A stretch of 15,249 nucleotides of DNA from CAXBES01 sp965367015 (GTDB taxonomy: Bacteria > Bacteroidota > Bacteroidia > Flavobacteriales > Flavobacteriaceae). Positions 1-6,335 of this stretch are shown here, in pieces (position 1 is the first letter of the stretch; every line of letters starts with the position of its first letter). The DNA lies in contig CBDUGY010000071.1 in NCBI GenBank assembly GCA_965367015.1, forward strand, positions 1 to 15,249, read 5' to 3'. Below the pieces are notes generated by a model. That model made no database searches, had not been told where the DNA came from, and saw nothing but the letters and a program-made list of their open reading frames with translations. The translations under genes and the position numbers were made by a program.

Positions 1-602
1 GCTCTATCATAAACATAAGCCGGCGCCAAATACTTTCCGCGTTGTAATCTTGTATAATAGGTTGTGTCGCCTCGCGCAATTTTCGAATTCCAATAGCTCA
101 GTGAGTCTGCTTCTTTTTTGCTGAGACGGGAGTTGATGTTTAGCCGGGAGAACAGCTCCATATTAATTCCGCCGGAAGAGGATAGTATCAGTCCTTTTAA
201 TCGCTTCGGAAACTTAGACGCATAATATGAAGCCAGCATCCCCCCAAAGGAATGCCCGAGTACGACCCAGCTTTCAATTTTAAGATGCTCCCGGATGATC
301 TCTATATCACCCAGCATCTTGTCCATAGTAATAGTTTCAGAATTAATAACAGGAATAGTCGATTCTCCCGTGCCTCTTTGGTCGTAAATTATCGCTTTGT
401 GGGTTTGGCCAAAGTGCGCCGCCAACGACCTGAACCCCTCACTGTTCATCCCCGGGCCACCGTTGATAATGAGGATGGGATCGCCATCCCCATAAGTGGT
501 GATATGAATGGTGTTCTCTCCGGTTTTGATGTATGCTTCTGTTTGTCCGAATAGTACAACGGACAAAAGCACACAAATTAAAAGGGAAACTATTGTTTTC
601 AT
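1..602 (-). CDS. Exported alpha/beta hydrolase, proline iminopeptidase-like (5' part only)
   Basis: The gene runs off the left edge; 200 N-terminal residues are visible. It starts at ATG 602-600 with AAGGG about 7 nt upstream. Residues 1-20 (MKTIVSLLIC... ending LFGQ) form a Sec-type signal peptide, so the enzyme probably acts in the periplasm. The body is an alpha/beta hydrolase: GGPG at 48-51 (oxyanion-hole loop), DQRGTGES at 74-81, and the nucleophile elbow GHSFGG at 116-121 with Ser118. GGPG together with DQRGxGxS is the hallmark of S33 prolyl iminopeptidases and relatives, which remove N-terminal proline or act on other small substrates. The Asp and His of the triad would lie beyond the window. 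It is divergent from the M16 operon. The exact substrate is not inferable; a general alpha/beta hydrolase is the alternative. Confidence 0.9.
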   Translation of the reverse strand, partial: MKTIVSLLICVLLSVVLFGQTEAYIKTGENTIHITTYGDGDPILIINGGPGMNSEGFRSLAAHFGQTHKAIIYDQRGTGESTIPVINSETITMDKMLGDIEIIREHLKIESWVVLGHSFGGMLASYYASKFPKRLKGLILSSSGGINMELFSRLNINSRLSKKEADSLSYWNSKIARGDTTYYTRLQRGKYLAPAYVYDR

Positions 603-612
603 TTTATACCCT

Positions 613-642
613 TAAAGATAGCGTAATCTGCGCAAAAGCAAA
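613..642 (-). promoter_or_regulatory. Possible Bacteroidota-type promoter for the alpha/beta hydrolase
   Basis: On the minus strand TTTG (642-639) is followed after 18 nt by TATCTTTA (620-613), one mismatch from the Bacteroidota -7 element TAnnTTTG, with near-consensus spacing. It lies 10 nt before the start codon, so the transcript would be leaderless or nearly so, which makes the AAGGG before the ATG hard to explain. The rest of the 603-802 divergent gap shows no clear plus-strand promoter to my eye. Confidence 0.3.
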
Positions 643-802
643 CCGAAAGTAGTTTACTCGATCACACAATTCGAAGCCGTGTGCAATTCCGCCCTACCCC
701 TCCCTTTAAAATCAAGAAAACTCGTTTTTATTGTAACAATGAACATGAAATCAAGTCTATTAATTAATGTATCTTACAGCGTACTAACTAATTACAACAA
801 TT

Positions 803-2197
803 ATGATATACAAACTCAGTGCCTTATTGCTTCTGGGTGTTTTCTTTTTGGGGTGCAACCAGGCCGATAAAAAGAACGAAACCACCACAGAAATCGACAA
901 ATTTAGTGTTCCCGTTGAGTATTATACCCTCGACAACGGACTCAAAGTGATCCTCTCTCAAGACGAAACCTCTCCCACCGTGATCGTCGCTGCTTATTAC
1001 AACATCGGGTTCCGCATCGAACCCAAAGACAGAACCGGTTTTGCCCATCTTTTCGAACATATGATGTTTCAGGGTTCCAAAAACCTCGGGAAAATGGAAT
1101 TCATAAAACTGGTGCAAAGCAATGGCGGGGTGCTTAACGGCTCCACTCGTTTCGACTTCACCAACTACTTCGAAATCGTACCTTCCAACAAACTGGAAAC
1201 CATGCTGTGGGCAGAAGCCGATAGAATGCGTGGTCTCGATATCACCCAGGAAAATCTTACCAATCAGCAGTGGGTTGTAAAAAACGAGGTGAAAGTTAAT
1301 GTGCTCAATCAGCCTTACGGCGGCTTCCCATGGCTGGATATGCCGCAATACGCCAATACCAATTGGTACAACGCGCATAACTTCTATGGCGACCTCGAGG
1401 ATCTGGACGCCGCCAATCTGGAAGATGTGGCGAGCTTCTTTAAAACTTACTACGCTCCTAATAATGCCGCTATCTCGGTTGTAGGGGACTTCGACATGGG
1501 GGAAGCCAAAGCGTGGATAGAAAAGTATTTTGGAAATATTCCTTCGGCAGAGATTCCGCCGCTGCCCGACATCAGTGAGCCGAGGCAGGAAGAAAAAAAG
1601 GATTTTGTAAAAGATGATGCCCTGGCAAATAAACCGGCAATTGCCGTGGCTTACCATATGCCGCCGCGAAACTCCCCCGAGTATTACGCCATGGGGCTGC
1701 TGGATCAGATCTTAATCCAGGGGGATAATGCCTTGCTTCAGAAAAAATTAGTAGACGAGTTGGGCTATACCAGCGATGTGCGGGGCGGAATTAATTACCT
1801 CGGAAACATGTTTAACTACAACGGACCCATGCAAATCATGTTTAACTTTACTTACGATAATGAAACCAGCAAAGCGCAGGTGATGACTGCTGTAGATGAG
1901 GTGATCGCTGAGGTTGAAAAGGGCATTACCCAGAAAATGATTGATGATGCTATTGTAAAAGGGCGCTCTGCGCTGTACGACGTGATAGGCGGAACTTTCG
2001 GTTTAGGTCGCGCCGATCTGCTGTGCAGTTTTGCATTATTCGACGATAATCCATCCCGCATCAATGAAATTGAAGATGAATTTGCGAAGGTAACTCCCGA
2101 GATCATGAATAAAACAGTTTCAGAATACTTAAGAAAAACTAACAGAACCACGCTAACGGTGAATCCGTTGCTGGCGAATAACGAAAACGTAAACTAA
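803..2197 (+). CDS. M16 family zinc peptidase, lipoprotein, catalytic subunit
   Basis: 464 aa. The N terminus has a lipoprotein signal: a hydrophobic run, then LGC with Cys18 as the lipidation site. The M16 zinc site is intact: inverted motif HLFEH at 82-86 (His82, Glu85, His86) and the third ligand Glu162 in VVKNE, 76 residues on, which is normal spacing. The second M16 domain follows (about 200-450). The region matching the usual Arg/Tyr substrate-clamp stretch (about 308-326, LLQKKLVDELGYTSD) lacks both residues by my alignment. This fits a heterodimeric M16B protease in which the partner supplies them, and the next gene does so. The length is typical of an M16B half. The stop codon shares one base with the next start, so the two are surely co-expressed. 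It would act at the inner or outer membrane, facing the periplasm, on peptides. No acidic run follows Cys18, so surface export is not indicated. Confidence 0.95.
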   Translation: MIYKLSALLLLGVFFLGCNQADKKNETTTEIDKFSVPVEYYTLDNGLKVILSQDETSPTVIVAAYYNIGFRIEPKDRTGFAHLFEHMMFQGSKNLGKMEFIKLVQSNGGVLNGSTRFDFTNYFEIVPSNKLETMLWAEADRMRGLDITQENLTNQQWVVKNEVKVNVLNQPYGGFPWLDMPQYANTNWYNAHNFYGDLEDLDAANLEDVASFFKTYYAPNNAAISVVGDFDMGEAKAWIEKYFGNIPSAEIPPLPDISEPRQEEKKDFVKDDALANKPAIAVAYHMPPRNSPEYYAMGLLDQILIQGDNALLQKKLVDELGYTSDVRGGINYLGNMFNYNGPMQIMFNFTYDNETSKAQVMTAVDEVIAEVEKGITQKMIDDAIVKGRSALYDVIGGTFGLGRADLLCSFALFDDNPSRINEIEDEFAKVTPEIMNKTVSEYLRKTNRTTLTVNPLLANNENVN

Positions 2198-3585
2198 TGA
2201 AAACCAAGATATCCACATTAATATTCGCAGTACTCATTTCGGTATTAGGGTTTGCGCAGGAAAAGGAAATGCCACCAAAAGGAGGGGAGCCGGCAGGCTT
2301 TACGCTTCCTGAAAAAGAAGTTGTGAATTACGACAACGGTCTTAAACTGGTCTTGGTTCCCTACGGAAGTATTCCGAAGGCAAGTATCAACATCACCGTG
2401 AAAACCGGAAATATCCACGAAAAGGAAAATGAGGTTTGGCTTACCGATCTACTGGGCGAGCTAATGAAAGAGGGGAGTACCGGAGGTTATGATGTAAAGA
2501 ACAAACTCGCCGGAATGGGAGGAGATCTCAACATTGGCGTGGGCGTACATACCGTTTCGCTCAACACCCGCGTTTTGGCTGAATTCACGCCGGAAGCGCT
2601 CAAAACACTGGCCGATGTGCTGATGAATCCCAAATGGCCGGCGGCAGAATTAGACAGGTTAAAAGGGAATATGAAGCGCGATGTAACGGTGGCATTGTCG
2701 CGACCGGGCGCACAGGCTCAGAAGGAATTTTTCGCAGAATTGTACCCGGATCATCCCTACGGAAAGGTTTTCCCTACGGTTGAACAGGTTGAATCTTATT
2801 CGCCGGAACAGATAAAGGCCTATTACGATGCGAACTTTGGCGCTAAACGAACCACTGTGTACGTAGTAGGAAAATTCGACAAGGCGAAGGTAAAGCAAGT
2901 GGTGGAAGCCGCATTGGCGAAATGGCGTGAGGGTCCGGAGCAATTTTATCCTGTGGCACAGGCTCATACAGAAGCTACGGTGCGTGTGATAGATCGTCCC
3001 GGTGCCCCGCAGAGTACTATCTACTTCGGCCTCCCGGTTGCTGATCCTTCATCCGAAGATTTTATTTCGCTGGATATTATGAATTCGTTATTGGGCGGAT
3101 CATTTGGTTCACGGATTACCAGCAACATACGGGAGGACAAGGGGTACACCTATTCGCCTTTTAGTGCGTTGCAAACAAACTATAAAAACGGTTTGTGGTA
3201 TGAGGTTGCCGATGTAACTACCGAGCATACGGGCGCTTCCTTAGACGAGATTAAAAAGGAGATTAAGCGATTGCAGAACGAGCCACCTTCCAGGGAAGAG
3301 CTGGAGGGCATTCAGAATTATGAATCTGGTTTATATGTACTGCAAAACTCCACTCCCGGCGGAATTATTGGACAGTTAACGTTTTTAGACATTCACGAAC
3401 TGGACGAGTCGTTTTTGGTCAATAAGGTAAAGGCGATGAATGCTGTTACCCCTGAGGAAGTTCAGGAAATGGCGAAGAAATATATAAAACCCGAGAATAT
3501 GACCCTTGTGGTTGTTGGGGATAAGGAAAAGATTAAGAATCAGGTAAAGGAAACGATTAAAAAGCCGGTTGATAAGGAACAGTGA
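2197..3585 (+). CDS. M16 family peptidase-like protein, zinc-less partner subunit
   Basis: 462 aa with a Sec signal peptide (MKTKIS... ending VLGFA at 20, then Gln21). The fold is M16, but the zinc motif is lost: the stretch LTDLLGELM at 82-90 aligns with the HxxEH region and has Asp84, Gly87 and Glu88 in place of His, Glu and His. In contrast, the Arg/Tyr pair that holds the substrate C-terminus is present in the second domain: GSRITSNIRE around Arg306 and KGYTYS with Tyr319, at the canonical 13-residue distance. The pattern is the mirror image of the upstream subunit, as in described two-gene M16B peptidases (for example the Sphingomonas Sph2681/Sph2682 pair). Its ATG uses the last A of the upstream TAA, giving translational coupling and probably 1:1 output. 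It is soluble in the periplasm and docked to the lipoprotein partner by inference. Catalytically inactive alone. Confidence 0.95.
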   Translation: MKTKISTLIFAVLISVLGFAQEKEMPPKGGEPAGFTLPEKEVVNYDNGLKLVLVPYGSIPKASINITVKTGNIHEKENEVWLTDLLGELMKEGSTGGYDVKNKLAGMGGDLNIGVGVHTVSLNTRVLAEFTPEALKTLADVLMNPKWPAAELDRLKGNMKRDVTVALSRPGAQAQKEFFAELYPDHPYGKVFPTVEQVESYSPEQIKAYYDANFGAKRTTVYVVGKFDKAKVKQVVEAALAKWREGPEQFYPVAQAHTEATVRVIDRPGAPQSTIYFGLPVADPSSEDFISLDIMNSLLGGSFGSRITSNIREDKGYTYSPFSALQTNYKNGLWYEVADVTTEHTGASLDEIKKEIKRLQNEPPSREELEGIQNYESGLYVLQNSTPGGIIGQLTFLDIHELDESFLVNKVKAMNAVTPEEVQEMAKKYIKPENMTLVVVGDKEKIKNQVKETIKKPVDKEQ

Positions 3586-3596
3586 TGAAGCGGGCG

Positions 3597-3620
3597 TTTC
3601 GAGCGAAGCGAGAGTTCCCA
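3597..3620. repeat. REP-like repeat, copy 1
   Basis: A 24-nt unit starting TTTCGAGCGAAGCGAGAG begins 11 nt after the stop of the second M16 gene. It matches 21 of 24 positions in copy 2 at 3689-3712. Directly continuing it, CCATCTAGCATT (3618-3629) recurs with one mismatch at 6276-6287. From memory, units of the form TTTCGAGCGAAGCGAGAAATC are scattered through flavobacterial intergenic regions; this was not checked here. Confidence 0.65.
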
Positions 3621-3647
3621 TCTAGCATTGTATAACAGGACTTATGT

Positions 3648-3712
3648 GATTTCTCAGTCGTTCCTCCTTCGAAATGACCGCAAGGTCATTTCGAGCAAAG
3701 CGAGAAATCCCA
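3648..3712. repeat. Large imperfect palindrome containing REP-like copy 2
   Basis: Outer arms GATTTCTC (3648-3655) and GAGAAATC (3702-3709) are exact reverse complements. Inside them an 11-bp perfect stem (3669-3679 with 3684-3694; CGAAATGACC / GGTCATTTCG) closes on a GCAA loop, a GNRA-type tetraloop. The unpaired parts are 13 nt (left) and 7 nt (right). The right half (3689-3712) is the second copy of the unit at 3597-3620. No T-tract follows on either strand, so this is not a textbook intrinsic terminator. It could still shield the 3' ends of the converging M16 and GIY-YIG transcripts. It sits 13 nt beyond the GIY-YIG stop codon. Confidence 0.75.
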
Positions 3713-3725
3713 CCCATTACGGTTC

Positions 3726-4025
3726 TCACCCAACCTGTGGATTCAGCGTTTCCCAGCTAGGATTAAAACCCGAGATCAGATTATTTTTCTTTTCACGCCG
3801 CCATTTTTTCAATTGCTTTTCTCTTTGAATTGCGGTTTTGGGATTATCGAATCCTTCGTAATACACTAAATAATAGCAATTGTACCGGCCGGCGAATGAC
3901 TTCCGGCTAGTTTGACTGTTGAAATAATGTTCGTTAATCCTGCGCTGAATATTATTGGTTACTCCAATGTATAGCGTTGTTCTGTTCTTGTTGGTTATTA
4001 TATATACGAAATAACGGTAGCGCAC
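3726..4025 (-). CDS. Small GIY-YIG family nuclease
   Basis: 99 aa, a single GIY-YIG domain of the short URI/YhbQ-like class. Visible elements are VYI (7-9, in place of GIY), YIG (19-21), the arginine segment NIQRRINEH (25-33), and the C-terminal block AIQREKQLKKW (65-75) with Glu69 as the likely metal-binding catalytic residue. It ends in NPSWETLN, the usual tail of this class. The domain looks complete and probably active. The start is GTG at 4025-4023; an in-frame stop lies five codons upstream with no ATG between, so either GTG is used or the original start has decayed. The gene converges on the M16 operon and is flanked on its 3' side by the palindromic repeat at 3648-3712. Members are proposed DNA endonucleases, but their biological role in Bacteroidota is not established. 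The gap to recG (4026-4131) holds nothing clear beyond a 10-bp palindrome at 4085-4094. Confidence 0.88.
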   Translation of the reverse strand: MRYRYFVYIITNKNRTTLYIGVTNNIQRRINEHYFNSQTSRKSFAGRYNCYYLVYYEGFDNPKTAIQREKQLKKWRREKKNNLISGFNPSWETLNPQVG

Positions 4026-4131
4026 AACGTAAATTAGTTATTTCATACGATAAGAAGTAATCAAGACACATTCTGGTTCCTTTGATTCATGAATTTCGAC
4101 TAACAATGGTGATGGTTTGACCTTACAGGCA

Positions 4132-6237
4132 TTAAGAAATATAATTCCAGATGTTCTTGTATTTCGTAAGCTGGATATAGGTCGCTTTAATCGGTTTATT
4201 TTCTTCGGAAGCGAGAGAAGGATCGCTCTTAAGTGTTTGCATGGCGTAGCTTCTAGCGATCTTTAGGATTTCCGAGTCTTTTATAATATCGGCAATCCGA
4301 AGATTGAGTACGCCACTTTGCTGGGTGCCCATAAGATCCCCGGGACCACGAAGTTTTAAATCCACCTCTGCAATTTCGAAGCCATCACTGGTGCGTACCA
4401 TCGTTTCTAAGCGAGTTTTAGCATCGGCAGTTAACTTATGACTCGTCATTAGTATACAGAAGCTCTGTTCGGCACCTCGACCCACCCTACCGCGTAACTG
4501 ATGCAATTGTGATAAACCAAACCGCTCGGCACTCTCAATAATCATAACACTGGCGTTAGGAACATTTACACCCACTTCAATGACGGTAGTGGCGACCATA
4601 ATTTGAGTTTCTCCTTTTACAAAACGATCCATTTCGAAATCTTTATCGGCCGGTTTCATTTGTCCGTGTAAAATAGAAACCTGATATTTCGGCTGCGGAA
4701 ATTCCCGCACAATACTCTCGTATCCATCCATCAAATCTTTGTAATCCAGAGCCTCACTTTCTTGTATTAACGGGTACACAATATAGACCTGTCTTCCCTT
4801 CGAAATTTCGTCCCGGATAAACCTGAAAACCTTCAGTCGATTTGAGTCGAATCTGTGTACTGTTTTAATGTCTTTTCTGCCCGGCGGAAGTTCGTCAATT
4901 ATACTAATATCGAGGTCGCCATAAACACTCATTGCGAGGGTGCGTGGAATAGGGGTCGCCGTCATCACAAGTACGTGTGGAGGGTATTCATTTTTATGCC
5001 ACAATTTACTTCTTTGAGCCACACCAAAACGATGTTGCTCATCGATAATTGCGAGGCCTAAATTTCGAAATTTTACCTTATCTTCGAGCAGCGCATGAGT
5101 CCCAATCAGGATGTTCAAAGAGCCATTTTCGAGCTTTTCGTGAATTTCCCGTCTCTTTGAAGTTTTAGTTGAACCGGTAAGAAGTGAAATACTGGTATTC
5201 AGCTTTTTACATAATTCACTTAAACCGTTGTAGTGTTGGACTGACAAAATTTCAGTCGGAGCCATTAAACAGGCTTGAAAACCGTTGTCAAGTGCTATTA
5301 ACATTGACAAAAGCGCTACAATCGTTTTTCCCGAACCCACGTCCCCTTGCAGCAGTCTGTTCATTTGTGCTTTGCTTCCAAGGTCGGCACGAATTTCTTT
5401 AATTACCCGCTTCTGTGCTTCGGTAAGTTCGAAGGGTAAATGCTCGTTATAAAATGTATTGAAATGCTCCCCTACTTTGGTGAAGGGATACCCTTTAATT
5501 TTTGCTTTATGAATTAGATTTTTCCGAATTAATTGCAGCTGAATGTAGAACAATTCTTCGAATTTCAGACGGTACTGTGCCCGTGCTAAATCGGTCGTAC
5601 TTTTAGGAAAATGTATGTTGAAAAGTGCGTCACTTTTCGACACCAGTTTTAGCTGTTCCAAAAGTGGTTTTGAGAGGGTCTCAGCGAAGCGATTTTTCGA
5701 CTCCAAAAACAGCTGCTGCATGAGCGAATTTATCATCCGGTTTGTGATGCCGCTGTTGGTTAATTTTTCGGTCGAAGGATAGACGGGTTGCATGGCAGAT
5801 CGCAAACTTTTTTCATGAGTTTCCAGCAACTCCATTTCCGGATGCGGCATCGAAAAAGTGCCATTGTAAAAATTTGTCTTTCCGAAGATAACATAGGGAA
5901 CATTGATCTTTAAATTTTCTCTGATCCATTTATGGCCCCGAAACCAAACCAATTCCATGCTGCCGGTTTCATCGATAAATGTAGCAACCAATCTTTTTCC
6001 TCTTTGCTGCTGAACGGTTTTTATGTGAGTGATCTTCCCTAAAATCTGAACTTCAGCATTTGTTTGTTGTAACTCTGCGATTTTGTAATACTTGGTTCGA
6101 TCGAGATAACGGTTAGGAAATAAGTTGAGCAGATCCTGAAAGGTATGAATTCCCAGTTCCTTTTTAAGTAGATCGGCGCGATTGGGACCTACTCCTTTTA
6201 AGTAATCGATGGGGGTTTGAAGGAAAGTGGCATTCAT
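4132..6237 (-). CDS. recG: ATP-dependent DNA helicase RecG
   Basis: 701 aa, normal full length. RecG remodels stalled replication forks and branched DNA in the cytoplasm and nucleoid. The N-terminal wedge domain includes an OB-like part (about 60-140) and an early helix-hairpin-like motif LKGVGPNRA (13-21). The helicase core carries Walker A GDVGSGKT (298-305), the DEQH box (399-402) followed by RFGVAQR, motif III TATPIPRTLAMS (426-437), motif V around TTVIEVGVNVP (550-560), and motif VI QLRGRVGRG (580-588). The RecG-specific C-terminal region follows, with GDLMGTQQSG (633-642). All key residues are present. The start codon at 6237-6235 gives the expected N terminus. It is transcribed alone, divergent from the M1 aminopeptidase, with a short 98-nt gap between them. 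Confidence 0.98.
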   Translation of the reverse strand: MNATFLQTPIDYLKGVGPNRADLLKKELGIHTFQDLLNLFPNRYLDRTKYYKIAELQQTNAEVQILGKITHIKTVQQQRGKRLVATFIDETGSMELVWFRGHKWIRENLKINVPYVIFGKTNFYNGTFSMPHPEMELLETHEKSLRSAMQPVYPSTEKLTNSGITNRMINSLMQQLFLESKNRFAETLSKPLLEQLKLVSKSDALFNIHFPKSTTDLARAQYRLKFEELFYIQLQLIRKNLIHKAKIKGYPFTKVGEHFNTFYNEHLPFELTEAQKRVIKEIRADLGSKAQMNRLLQGDVGSGKTIVALLSMLIALDNGFQACLMAPTEILSVQHYNGLSELCKKLNTSISLLTGSTKTSKRREIHEKLENGSLNILIGTHALLEDKVKFRNLGLAIIDEQHRFGVAQRSKLWHKNEYPPHVLVMTATPIPRTLAMSVYGDLDISIIDELPPGRKDIKTVHRFDSNRLKVFRFIRDEISKGRQVYIVYPLIQESEALDYKDLMDGYESIVREFPQPKYQVSILHGQMKPADKDFEMDRFVKGETQIMVATTVIEVGVNVPNASVMIIESAERFGLSQLHQLRGRVGRGAEQSFCILMTSHKLTADAKTRLETMVRTSDGFEIAEVDLKLRGPGDLMGTQQSGVLNLRIADIIKDSEILKIARSYAMQTLKSDPSLASEENKPIKATYIQLTKYKNIWNYIS

Positions 6238-6253
6238 AAGACGAATTTAGTAA

Positions 6254-6287
6254 ATTCCAGCGAAGGCAGGAATCTCCATATAGCATT
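6254..6287. repeat. Dispersed-repeat-like palindrome between recG and the aminopeptidase gene
   Basis: ATTCCAGCGAAGGCAGGAAT (6254-6273) folds as ATTCC-x-GC / GC-x-GGAAT around GAAG with one A:A mismatch. It resembles the ATTCCTGCnnnnGCAGGAAT repeats common in bacterial intergenic DNA. It is followed by CCATATAGCATT (6276-6287), which matches CCATCTAGCATT at 3618-3629 with one difference, in the same position relative to the repeat there. The shared flank suggests the two sites come from one element family. Confidence 0.5.
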
Positions 6288-6335
6288 TCTGCACATTAAT
6301 AACTAACTTGGCAGCACAATTGCTATCCATATAAT

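Noticed and set aside
252..554. 100-codon open frame on the plus strand near the left edge
   Set aside because: It is antisense to the alpha/beta hydrolase, whose GGPG, DQRGTGES and GHSFGG motifs fall in the same stretch.
824..1657. 277-codon open frame on the minus strand inside the first M16 gene
   Set aside because: It lies wholly antisense to a gene with intact M16 motifs, and its translation shows no domain, being rich in His, Phe and Val as expected for a reverse shadow.
4085..4094. ATTCATGAAT palindrome between the GIY-YIG gene and recG
   Set aside because: Only 10 bp in AT-rich DNA, with no second copy or associated signal; chance is likely.
5685..5705. CAGCGAAGCGATTTTTCGA within recG, similar to the REP-like unit
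   Set aside because: It encodes an ordinary, conserved part of RecG and matches only a short core of the repeat.
6308..6335. TTGGCA, 16 nt, TATAAT: a sigma-70-like promoter before the aminopeptidase gene
   Set aside because: TATAAT abuts the start codon, so transcription would begin inside the coding region, and Bacteroidota use a different promoter consensus. Probably chance.
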